A stretch of DNA of 23,800 bases from an uncultured Eubacteriales bacterium (GCA_934444365.1 CAKSCM010000023.1:1-23800); one strand, 5' to 3'; positions 18,150 through 23,800 are shown, counted from the stretch's first letter. The notes: generated from the sequence alone by a model not told the origin. Made by a program: numbers and translations.

Positions 18150-18691
18150 TTTTGGCCGCCCTCCACATGCTGACTTTTCCATTCGAAGTATTCTCTTCTT
18201 ACGTTATTAACAACTGCATACATAACCGGAATATGCACTAAATCGTTTTCTTTAACCGGTATTGCCGCTATATCGTCATCTCCGCTTTGAGGAAAACGAA
18301 CAATTAGATAGCCCTTTTCTTTTGCCCTTTCGGGGAGGATCAGTCCCTGCATTCCCCTGTGAACGCCATGTTCTACATATTCGGGGACTTCGGCGATCAC
18401 CTCCACACAGTTATCTCCCTCGACCTTACCGCCGTCGCAAAAGCCGGTCTCAAACTCGGCCTTTATCTGTTCATTGATAACAGCATGCATCATGGGGATC
18501 AGCTTTAAATCCTCTTCTTTTATTCCTATGTCTCCGATGTCTTCTTTTTCGCCGAGCTGACAAAAATAAACATCCCATTCACCGTCTATACAGTCCTCCA
18601 TCCATATAACCCCTTGCATTCCTTTATGCACGCCGTTTTTTGCATACTTGGACCTTTCGGCGGTTACCTCTACGCAATCAAGATATTTCAT
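18146..18691 (-). CDS. Tandem DUF4926-like protein, copy 2 (putative immunity)
   Basis: This 181-residue paralogue has two DUF4926-like domains. Domain 1 (about 1-76: DCVEVTAERSKYAKNGVH, KGMQGVIWMEDCIDGEWDVYF, IKEEDLKLIPMM) is clearly diverged from the other copies, whereas domain 2 (about 92-170) is close to theirs. Between them lies the shared connector MHAVINEQIKAEFETGF. The tail FEWKSQHVEGGQK resembles copy 3. I place the start at MKYLDCVE by homology; its ribosome binding site is weak (GGATGTAGGT). The stop overlaps the next start as ATGA. It is in the same reading frame as copy 1, separated by ten codons after copy 1's TGA. The diverged first domain suggests a different specificity. Confidence 0.75.
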   Translation of the reverse strand: MKYLDCVEVTAERSKYAKNGVHKGMQGVIWMEDCIDGEWDVYFCQLGEKEDIGDIGIKEEDLKLIPMMHAVINEQIKAEFETGFCDGGKVEGDNCVEVIAEVPEYVEHGVHRGMQGLILPERAKEKGYLIVRFPQSGDDDIAAIPVKENDLVHIPVMYAVVNNVRREYFEWKSQHVEGGQK

Positions 18692-18721
18692 TTTACCTAC
18701 ATCCACATTCCGACTTTTTGC

Positions 18722-19231
18722 TCAAAACTGCTTTTTCATCATATTATTGACAATAGCATACATAACCTGAATGTACATCAAATCCTCTTCCCTGACCGGT
18801 ATTGTCGCTATGTCGTCATCTCCGCTTTGAGGAAAACGAACAATAAGATAGCCCTTTTCTTTTGCCTGCTCTGGAAGGATCAGTCCCTGCATTCCCCTGT
18901 GAACGCCGTGCTTTACATATTCGGGGACTTCGGCGGTTACCTCTACACAGTTATCCCCCTCGACCTTACCGCCGTCGCAAAAGCCGGTTTCAAACTCTGC
19001 CTTTATCTGCTCGTTAACAATGGCATGCATTACGGGAACCTGAATTAAATCCTTTTCCTTGATCGAAAGGGTTTCGATATCGGCCTTTTCGCCGCATTGC
19101 GGAAAATTCACAAGCCAGCTGGAAGAAATATTTCTTTCATCACAGATCCAGCCGTACATCCCCTTATGAACCCCGTCCCTTGCATATTCGTTCTTTTCGG
19201 CTATAACCTTTACGCAATCCATCATTTTCAT
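18722..19231 (-). CDS. Tandem DUF4926-like protein, copy 1 (putative immunity)
   Basis: This 169-residue protein has the same two-domain plan as copies 2 and 3 and is nearly identical to copy 3. The start ATG lies one base after the TAA of the DUF6883 gene, and its GGAGG ribosome binding site is formed by the last codons of that gene, a strong sign of translational coupling. An alternative ATG five codons upstream would overlap the binding site itself and is unlikely. The tail is shortened: KKQF then TGA where the others read on through FEWK(S/R)QH. The next 30 bases still resemble the missing tail, so the stop looks secondary. Inferred role: cognate immunity or antitoxin for the upstream protein. 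Confidence 0.78.
   Translation of the reverse strand: MKMMDCVKVIAEKNEYARDGVHKGMYGWICDERNISSSWLVNFPQCGEKADIETLSIKEKDLIQVPVMHAIVNEQIKAEFETGFCDGGKVEGDNCVEVTAEVPEYVKHGVHRGMQGLILPEQAKEKGYLIVRFPQSGDDDIATIPVREEDLMYIQVMYAIVNNMMKKQF
18743..19231 (-). repeat. Direct repeat, proximal copy (about 490 bases)
   Basis: This is the partner of 17661-18149. The near-identity of first and third genes but not the middle one points to recent duplication or gene conversion. Confidence 0.85.
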
Positions 19232-19232
19232 T

Positions 19233-19919
19233 TTATTTACCTCCATATGGTGTATTAAGCTGAATATGTCCGCCCGGCTTTACCATCCATCCGCTTATAA
19301 AAGACACCATACCGCTGCCCTTTTTCCGCGGAATGACTATCCTTATATTTATGCGTTGGCCGTGTTTATCCAACTTACCGAGCTCATAGTCGCCTGCAAT
19401 ATATTTTTCCAGGCCCTGTTTTTCAACCTCGTGCCACATCCATTCCGCATCCTCGATCTTGTATCCCCATGCAGTCAGCAATTCCTGTTTGTCATGCGTA
19501 TACATCTTATCGCGATTAAAAAAATACGGATCGAACTTGCTGAAGTCACTTTTGGCAACGCTTTTTTCAACTACCTCATCGTACGGTATTACATCCAGGT
19601 AACAATGACAAAAATCGTGCCTGTGATCCGGGGCCTTCTCGTACAAAAACCAGCAATTATTAAGCGATATACAGGTCTCACAGTGAGTGCCCGGGCCCAT
19701 CTTGTGGACCCATTTAACCCAATCGCCTATTTTAGGTTTTACCCTTTCCCCATCGCCGATAGCGGCTCTTTTCAGAACAACGGCTGCCGTCCAGTATTTT
19801 CGGTACGCTTTTTGAGCCGTTTTTGAACATATCCGTCCTTTTTGCGGACAGACAACATATCCCCGGCATTGCTTTTTTATATACGGTCTTACCGGTTGCA
19901 AGGTTTTTTCTTTTGGCAT
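19233..19919 (-). CDS. DUF6883-domain protein with phage-like Cys/His cluster (putative toxin)
   Basis: This is a 228-residue basic protein with no signal peptide. The middle (about 69-107) has a probable zinc site: GTHCETCISLNNC followed by APDHRHDFCHCY, resembling the C-terminal knuckle of phage head-morphogenesis (Mu gpF-like) proteins. The C-terminal part (about 120-228: KQELLTAWGYKIEDAEW, YELGKLDKHGQRINI, FISGWMVKPGGHIQLNTPYGG) matches DUF6883 as I recall it, a domain seen at the ends of phage-like and polymorphic-toxin proteins. Biochemical activity unknown. The start has AAAGGGAGAA upstream. It leads a cassette with three DUF4926-like genes, the first only one base downstream, so a toxin/immunity or toxin/antitoxin role is the best inference; a phage-derived remnant is the alternative. 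Confidence 0.65.
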   Translation of the reverse strand: MPKEKTLQPVRPYIKKQCRGYVVCPQKGRICSKTAQKAYRKYWTAAVVLKRAAIGDGERVKPKIGDWVKWVHKMGPGTHCETCISLNNCWFLYEKAPDHRHDFCHCYLDVIPYDEVVEKSVAKSDFSKFDPYFFNRDKMYTHDKQELLTAWGYKIEDAEWMWHEVEKQGLEKYIAGDYELGKLDKHGQRINIRIVIPRKKGSGMVSFISGWMVKPGGHIQLNTPYGGK

Positions 19920-20062
19920 TTTAATTCTCCCTTTCTCCCATATTCAAAGAAAAAATTCTTTAATAATAGGAGAAAAGAGGCAAAAGTTGCCCTGAAAAAG
20001 TCAACAAAATAAAAAAATGCCTGATTTTTTTATATCACGGCTTTAATTTGCCGTTTTATTCC

Positions 20063-20068
20063 ATTATA
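20063..20068 (-). promoter_or_regulatory. Candidate -10 of the DUF6883 cassette
   Basis: A perfect TATAAT on the minus strand, in an AT-rich spacer with a weak -35 (around 20086-20091), lies about 145 bases before the DUF6883 start codon and downstream of the preceding terminator. It would make the cassette an independent unit. A second possibility is TATTAT near 19965-19970. Confidence 0.4.
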
Positions 20069-20111
20069 ACACGTTTTTCACAAAAAGCACATCTTTTTTT
20101 ACCAAAAACAA

Positions 20112-20159
20112 AAACCGCCGAGGGACGATCGGTAAAAACCGATCCGCCTTCGGCGGTTT
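20112..20159 (-). terminator. Terminator of the AraC / repeat-protein operon
   Basis: The outer arms AAACCGCCGA and CGGCGGTTT and the inner perfect stem GATCGGT/ACCGATC make one long hairpin. On the minus strand it is followed by TTGTTTTT. It lies 36 bases after the repeat-protein stop codon and separates that operon from the DUF6883 cassette. Confidence 0.85.
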
Positions 20160-20194
20160 ATTTCATATATTACTCATTTTGAAACCATGCTTTA

Positions 20195-20626
20195 TTATAA
20201 ATCGGACTTTAAATCTTCAATTTCTTTTGAGAGCTCATCAAAATGAGCCTGCACTTCGTATAAAACGGCTTTCGCGTCGAGCGCCGCGCACTTTATATCG
20301 CTTATACGAGACTCCAGTTCTTCCGCTTGATCCTCTAAATCCTCCGCTTGATCCTCTAAATCGTCGAGGTCATCTTCAATTCCATATACACAAGTGCCGA
20401 TCGGGCACTCGGAAAAGCCTATATCGTTTCCGTCGCCGGAGATTTCCACACTGTCAATCGGCCCTTTTTCAATTGCAATACCTGCTCCGTCGCCGTGGAT
20501 CTGCAGAATATTTATTGTGGAATTCTCAAACGAAATATCTGCCCCATCTGAGTAAATCGTCATATTTTTAAGCTTTTTCTCAAGCTCCGAAATTCTTTTT
20601 TCAAGCTCTGCTATTTTATTTTCCAC
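20195..20626 (-). CDS. Coiled-coil protein with three 19-residue GDG repeats
   Basis: I do not recognise this 143-residue, very acidic cytoplasmic protein. Residues 1-20 are a short coiled coil (IAELEKRISELEKKLK). Residues 21-77 contain three consecutive 19-residue repeats: NMTIYSDGADISFENSTIN, ILQIHGDGAGIAIEKGPID and SVEISGDGNDIGFSECPIG. The shared pattern (hydrophobic-x-Ile-x-(S/G)DGxxIxF/I) suggests stacked beta-strands of a small solenoid. Residues about 82-143 are a longer coiled coil with a perfect heptad duplication (DLEDQAE twice). The start is GTG with AGGGATG upstream, and it overlaps the end of the AraC gene by 11 bases, so the two are translationally coupled. A partner or modulator of the regulator is possible but unproven. 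Confidence 0.7.
   Translation of the reverse strand: MENKIAELEKRISELEKKLKNMTIYSDGADISFENSTINILQIHGDGAGIAIEKGPIDSVEISGDGNDIGFSECPIGTCVYGIEDDLDDLEDQAEDLEDQAEELESRISDIKCAALDAKAVLYEVQAHFDELSKEIEDLKSDL
20322..20363. repeat. 21-base tandem duplication within the coiled-coil gene
   Basis: Two adjacent 21-base units (20322-20342 and 20343-20363) differ only at the last base. Each encodes one coiled-coil heptad, so the copy number can change without breaking the reading frame or the helix register. Confidence 0.9.
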
Positions 20627-21545
20627 TTAAATCATCCCTTCGTTTTTGTACGGCGTTTTTTCTAAACTCGGCCGGGGTAGTACCGGTATATGATTTAAAA
20701 ACACGGCTGAAATGCTGTACGGTCTTAAATCCGCTCATTGCAGCGACATCCTTAATCGGTACGTTTGTAAATTCGAGCTGCTTTTTGGCAACGGTGACGC
20801 GGTATTTCATCAGGTACTCCATTGCCGTGAGTCCCATTTCTTCCTTCATAAGCGCCGTCAGGGTTGTGTGGTTCATCGCGGAGGCCTTTACAATGTCGGA
20901 CAGGGTGATATCTTCGTCAAAACGGCTTTCAATAAACAACACCGCGTCGCGCAGCTTTGCGTTTTTTATAACAGGTAAGCTGTCGGCTTTGCGATGATTC
21001 AGCTCGCTGCCGATCATTCCATACATCCGCTCCAATGCGATAATTATTTCCATAAAATAAGATCGTCCCCTGCAGGACCAGTACCAATCCCGTTGATTTT
21101 CAAGCTCCTCATTCATAAACCCTGCTGCCTGCATGATTTTTTCAAGCTGTGCTTCGGCTATGGGGACAACATGGGTTTTATCGATAAACGGCCTTAGCAA
21201 AAAAAGATCGTGCGTTGAGGCTATATCGCCGTAATTCTTTTTACGCAGCATTTCAAATGACATATTAACATTTAAAAATTCGGGATGAAAATAAATGCAT
21301 GTATACCGTGCTTTTCGCTTTGAAACAAGCACGGGATTTGCGGTTTCATCAAAGCAGACAAACGCCGGCGCCGCAGCGCAAAACCGCTCATTTTCCGCCT
21401 CGAATTCCAGCTTGCCGGAGGCCAGAATAATCAGCAAAAAGCATTTGTTTTTTATATCAATATTTTGAAGCCGGCCGTTATCAACGCACTCAATTTTTGC
21501 GACCTTGCCCTCGTTGTACCTTTTGCCCACTGTACTATGCTGCAT
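20616..21545 (-). CDS. AraC-family transcriptional regulator
   Basis: This 309-residue regulator has an N-terminal cupin-like sensing domain (about 25-115: FLLIILASGKLEFEAE, APAFVCFDETANPVL, YTCIYFHPEFLNV), a helical connector and a C-terminal double helix-turn-helix (about 205-300). The C-terminal domain has DITLSDIVKASAMNHTTLTALM as the first helix pair and IKDVAAMSGFKTVQHFSRVFKSYTGTTPAEFRK as the conserved second one. The ligand is unknown; members often sense sugars or peptides. ATG with AAGGTGG upstream. A promoter and a cluster of operator-like half-sites lie directly upstream, suggesting autoregulation. The stop overlaps the start of the repeat-protein gene. Confidence 0.92.
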   Translation of the reverse strand: MQHSTVGKRYNEGKVAKIECVDNGRLQNIDIKNKCFLLIILASGKLEFEAENERFCAAAPAFVCFDETANPVLVSKRKARYTCIYFHPEFLNVNMSFEMLRKKNYGDIASTHDLFLLRPFIDKTHVVPIAEAQLEKIMQAAGFMNEELENQRDWYWSCRGRSYFMEIIIALERMYGMIGSELNHRKADSLPVIKNAKLRDAVLFIESRFDEDITLSDIVKASAMNHTTLTALMKEEMGLTAMEYLMKYRVTVAKKQLEFTNVPIKDVAAMSGFKTVQHFSRVFKSYTGTTPAEFRKNAVQKRRDDLSGK

Positions 21546-21568
21546 GACCTTCCCACCTTGTCAAAACT

Positions 21569-21597
21569 ATTTTAGCATAACACAGCCGGCAGCACAA
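21569..21597 (-). promoter_or_regulatory. Promoter of the AraC-family gene
   Basis: On the minus strand TTGTGC (21592-21597) and TAAAAT (21569-21574) are separated by 17 bases. Transcription would start about 17 bases before the ATG. The -35 begins 1-2 bases from the operator-like repeats. Confidence 0.55.
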
Positions 21598-21598
21598 C

Positions 21599-21639
21599 AT
21601 CAGAGTTTTATCTGATTTGCATTATTTTTTATCTGATTT
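21599..21639. promoter_or_regulatory. Operator-like half-site cluster (AraC-type)
   Basis: TTTTATCTGATTT occurs twice in direct orientation at 21606-21618 and 21627-21639, exactly 21 bases apart, the two-helical-turn spacing used by AraC-family half-sites. The nearer copy also forms an inverted repeat ATCAGA-N6-TCTGAT (21599-21616). The cluster abuts the -35 of the AraC-family promoter, a usual position for activator binding. Confidence 0.6.
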
Positions 21640-21752
21640 TAAATGCATCTTAAAAACCTCCGTGTCTCAATGTCACGGAATCCACTAAGCAAACGGCGTG
21701 TTAATGATACCGCCGAAAATTAATAGAACTCCCCCTAAAGCAAATACAACTA

Positions 21753-21784
21753 AAAAGCCCTTGTCCAAAAGAACAAGAGCTTTT
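21753..21784. terminator. Terminator-like hairpin
   Basis: AAAAGCCCTTGT pairs with ACAAGAGCTTTT (one mismatch) around an eight-base loop, with T-runs in both directions. It may have served the KilA-N gene whose remnant lies upstream on the minus strand. Confidence 0.65.
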
Positions 21785-21794
21785 CTTGTGAAGA

Positions 21795-21832
21795 CAAGAC
21801 AATAGAGATGTTTTTGCGTTTTCGCTGTCTTG
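21795..21832. other. Nested hairpin of unknown role
   Basis: CAAGACA (21795-21801) pairs perfectly with TGTCTTG (21826-21832), and the enclosed sequence has its own GCG-TTTT-CGC hairpin (21816-21825). It follows the terminator-like hairpin by 10 bases. It could be an RNA structure or the relic of a mobile-element end. Confidence 0.4.
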
Positions 21833-21951
21833 ATTTGAACACTCGAAGGGGGGCGGAAGATATCAATTATCTGGTGGAATACCCTCCTGGATTTATCCCC
21901 CTTAATCTTAACTTAAGAAATCATTCTGAATTGTCCATCGTTATTCTCCGG

Positions 21952-22230
21952 TTACTCAATTTCATTTTGAATTTCCGTTCTTGAGTTGATAAAAACCCTC
22001 ACCACTTCGAATCTGAACTCTGCATCATTCCACATCTCAAAATCGCAAGCAATAAACGGATGTGCCATTGTCCCGCCGCTTTTACCTTGCTTGGATATTA
22101 TGCCAATAGCATTTGTCAGGTCAATCCATTTCTTTGGCGTCAAGGTGAACTGCGGAGTTTTGGCATCTACTGTATAATGCTGATTCTCGCATTTATGCGG
22201 TATTGCCTTATATGTTGCGTTTGCAACAAA
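21952..22230 (-). pseudogene. KilA-N domain protein remnant
   Basis: The open frame from a TGA just upstream of 22230 to the stop at 21952 reads through YKAIPHKCENQHYTVDAKT, FTLTPKKWIDLTNAIGIIS and GKSGGTMAHPFIACDFEMW to EFRFEVVRVF. The core (FTLxPKKWIxxTNAIGIISKxGxxGGTxAH, then AxxFExW) is the C-terminal half of the KilA-N DNA-binding domain found in phage and phage-derived proteins. There is no ATG or ribosome binding site, and the upstream half of the domain is missing, blocked by a stop. The protein ends soon after the domain. I read it as a truncated phage gene. The stretch after the HPFIACDF segment has diverged from the usual HKDIAFEFA pattern. Confidence 0.6.
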
Positions 22231-22290
22231 TCAGCTTTGCCAAACTATTTTATCATCTTAATATCGATTTTCGAAATTAAATTTTGTATA

Positions 22291-22318
22291 TTGACATTTT
22301 CTCCGTTGCGCTTATAAT
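22291..22318 (+). promoter_or_regulatory. Consensus promoter of the glycerate kinase gene
   Basis: TTGACA (22291-22296) and TATAAT (22313-22318) match sigma-A consensus at all twelve positions with a 16-base spacer. The start codon is about 50 bases downstream. A GCGC...GCGC pairing near 22330-22348 lies in the short leader. Confidence 0.85.
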
Positions 22319-22372
22319 GAAAATAGCCTGCGCCAAGGCTTTAGCGCGGCATCCAAATGCTGGGAGGTGCAC

Positions 22373-23512
22373 ATGAAAAGGTATGTTCTAATTCCCGATT
22401 CTTTTAAGGGTACAATATCCTCCGTGGAAATCTGCCGAATCGTTTCTGAGGCAATCCGGGCACAGGATCCGGAGGCCGCTATCTGTGCGATCCCCGTAGC
22501 GGACGGCGGCGAAGGGACAGTGGATGCATTTCTGGCCGCCTTGGGCGGCGAGTACGTGGAGATGATCTGCAAGGAGCCTTACGGAAAAGATATGTCTGCC
22601 CATTACGCTATGCTGCCAGACGGTACAGCCGTGATAGAAATGGCTATGGCCGCAGGCCTGCCGTTAGTTGGCGAAGCCCGGAATCCCGAGAAGACTACCA
22701 CCTATGGCGTCGGGCAGATTATTGCACACGCGTTGCACAATGGTGCAAAGAAGATTGTATTGGGCTTGGGCGGCAGTGCTACCAATGACGGTGGTTGCGG
22801 TGCGGCGGCGGCACTGGGCGTACAATTTTTCAACAAGGACGGAAAAACATTTGTGCCCATCGGCGGAACACTTAAGGACATCTGCCATATCAGCACGGAT
22901 GAGATGGATAGTCTGGTGCGAAGCACTCCGTTTTTTACCATGTGTGACATCGATAACCCGCTGTGCGGCGAGAATGGCGCAAGTGCCATATTTGGCCCAC
23001 AGAAGGGTGCCGATTCGGCTATGGTCAAACGTCTGGACAGTGGTCTGCAGCACCTGGCTGCGGTTATCCGGCAAGATCTTGGCCTGGATATTTTAGATCT
23101 TCCCGGCAGCGGAGCTGCCGGTGGTTTTGGCGGCGGCAGTGTGGCTTTTTTCAGCAGTCGTCTGCAAATGGGTATCAACATTATTTTGGATATGGCTAAC
23201 TTTGACCAGCAAGCTGCCGATGCCGACTTGGTTATAACCGGAGAGGGAAAGTTGGACAGCCAAAGCCTTCGAGGCAAGGTCGTCATCGGTGTGGCACGCC
23301 GCGCTAAGGCGTTGGGTGTGCCGGTAGCGGCATTGGTGGGCGGATGTGAAACGGATATTGCTGCCCTATACGACGAAGGTGTATGTGGTGTATTTCCAAT
23401 CAATCCCCTCCCTGCACCGTTTGAAGAAGTCAAGCAACAGGTTCGGGACAACCTCCGCTTCACAGCAGATAACCTGTTCCACTTTATAAATGCCTTAAAT
23501 GCACAGCTCTAA
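22373..23512 (+). CDS. glxK: Glycerate kinase (GlxK/GarK family)
   Basis: The enzyme phosphorylates D-glycerate to a phosphoglycerate with ATP, feeding glycolysis. The 379-residue length is normal. Family signatures are YVLIPDSFKGTISS (4-17), VADGGEGTVDAFLAALGG, GLGGSATNDGGCGAAAALG (about 123-141), GSGAAGGFGGG and TGEGKLDSQSLRGKV (about 295-309). The ATG at 22373 has GGGAGG five bases upstream; a GTG two codons earlier overlaps that site. Codon use (many CTG, GTG and GGC) differs from the left part of the window, and the gene follows a phage remnant, so recent acquisition is likely. It has its own consensus promoter and no operon partner here. The symbol refers to the family, not to a proven orthologue. 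Confidence 0.95.
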   Translation: MKRYVLIPDSFKGTISSVEICRIVSEAIRAQDPEAAICAIPVADGGEGTVDAFLAALGGEYVEMICKEPYGKDMSAHYAMLPDGTAVIEMAMAAGLPLVGEARNPEKTTTYGVGQIIAHALHNGAKKIVLGLGGSATNDGGCGAAAALGVQFFNKDGKTFVPIGGTLKDICHISTDEMDSLVRSTPFFTMCDIDNPLCGENGASAIFGPQKGADSAMVKRLDSGLQHLAAVIRQDLGLDILDLPGSGAAGGFGGGSVAFFSSRLQMGINIILDMANFDQQAADADLVITGEGKLDSQSLRGKVVIGVARRAKALGVPVAALVGGCETDIAALYDEGVCGVFPINPLPAPFEEVKQQVRDNLRFTADNLFHFINALNAQL

Positions 23513-23654
23513 AGCCCCTATCATCTGTGGAAAATGTTGACCATACGAGCATATCCCCTACATATATGTTTGCATCCGACATAAGGTATTTTAAGCATTT
23601 ACTTTCGCTCTCGTTAAATTGCTCGATTTGTTCATTCTTTATTGTGAAATTCAT
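23484..23654 (-). CDS. Small unidentified ORF overlapping the glycerate kinase end
   Basis: A 56-codon frame starts MNFTIKNEQIEQFNESESKC with a good ribosome binding site (AGGAAGGGG, 7 bases upstream) and continues YLMSDANIYVGDMLVWSTF. Its last 10 codons lie antisense inside the end of the glycerate kinase gene, which suggests that the original 3' part was replaced when the kinase segment arrived. I recognise no family. It may be a truncated gene rather than an intact small one. Confidence 0.4.
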   Translation of the reverse strand: MNFTIKNEQIEQFNESESKCLKYLMSDANIYVGDMLVWSTFSTDDRGFRAVHLRHL

Positions 23655-23700
23655 AATATTGCCCCTTCCTTATTTATCCTGATCGTATGCAAATTTATAT

Positions 23701-23800
23701 ATGGTTGGAAATGCGTGTTTATTTATAACAGGTGCAGTATTTATCAGAAAAGATGTGTATGAACAATTATTAAAACTTTCTAATATCAAATTCTTTGCTT
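23701..23800 (+). CDS. Partial ORF running off the right edge
   Basis: A plus-strand frame without stops, starting at ATG 23701, reads MVGNACLFITGAVFIRKDVY and continues EQLLKLSNIKFFA to the window edge. The composition is protein-like, but there is no visible ribosome binding site and the frame is closed by a TGA shortly upstream. It may be the start of a gene or the inside of a broken one. Family unknown. Confidence 0.25.
   Translation, partial: MVGNACLFITGAVFIRKDVYEQLLKLSNIKFFA

Larger units (their letters stand above)
21640..21951. other. Non-coding accessory spacer with hairpins
   Basis: No convincing gene is present. It contains a terminator-like hairpin (21753-21784) and a nested hairpin (21795-21832). 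A GTTCAAATC string on the minus strand near 21832-21840 recalls a tRNA T-loop, but the flanking bases do not pair, so I do not call a tRNA. The rest has no structure I recognise. Confidence 0.5.

Noticed and set aside
17601..19231. Repeat array considered as CRISPR or an insertion-sequence duplication
   Set aside because: The repeats are long coding paralogues with intact frames and ribosome binding sites, without spacers, transposase or terminal inverted repeats.
21800..21850. Possible tRNA T-arm (GTTCAAATC on the minus strand)
   Set aside because: The bases flanking the loop cannot form the five-pair T-stem, and no acceptor or anticodon arm could be found.

Overview
The window looks like a chromosomal segment of an endospore-forming Clostridia bacterium (Firmicutes), probably an uncultured gut lineage. 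The evidence is SpoIIE and SpoVAE, strong AGGAGG-type ribosome binding sites, Gram-positive lipoproteins and cohesin domains without an outer-membrane context. No rRNA, tRNA, CRISPR array or intact insertion sequence was found. All names come from recognised motifs, not from a database search.

Layout. (1) 1-4070: a short C-terminal stub at the left edge, about 690 bases without a convincing gene, then spoVAE (-) and spoIIE (+) diverging from a 654-base spacer. (2) 4242-8846: a minus-strand run polA, a phosphoglycolate-phosphatase-like HAD enzyme and a fruK-type PfkB kinase, closed by a strong hairpin shared with spoIIE. (3) 9010-13182: a plus-strand cell-surface operon with a near-consensus promoter. 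It encodes a lipoprotein cohesin, a membrane-anchored cohesin and a large TIM-barrel glycosidase-like lipoprotein, and ends in a strong terminator. (4) 13336-17521: a GH38 alpha-mannosidase and a DUF4432 aldose-epimerase-like protein, each followed by a hairpin; both look cytoplasmic and suited to mannose-containing glycans. (5) 17601-20068: a minus-strand cassette. A DUF6883-type protein with a phage-like Cys/His cluster comes first, followed immediately by three paralogous genes, each carrying two DUF4926-like domains (six domains in all). I read this as a toxin or effector with an amplified immunity array. (6) 20112-21640: an AraC-family regulator with a cluster of operator-like half-sites. 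It overlaps a small gene for a coiled-coil protein with three 19-residue glycine/aspartate repeats. (7) 21660-23800: patchy accessory DNA with hairpins, a KilA-N phage-protein remnant, a glycerate kinase with different codon use and its own consensus promoter, and small ORFs at the right edge.

The left two thirds (1-17.5 kb) read as core genome plus carbohydrate and surface functions; the right third reads as an accessory region. The most notable items are the DUF6883/DUF4926 cassette and the AraC-coupled repeat protein. Start codons were chosen from ribosome binding sites and often lie inside the longest open frame (polA, glycerate kinase, mannosidase, DUF4926-like genes).
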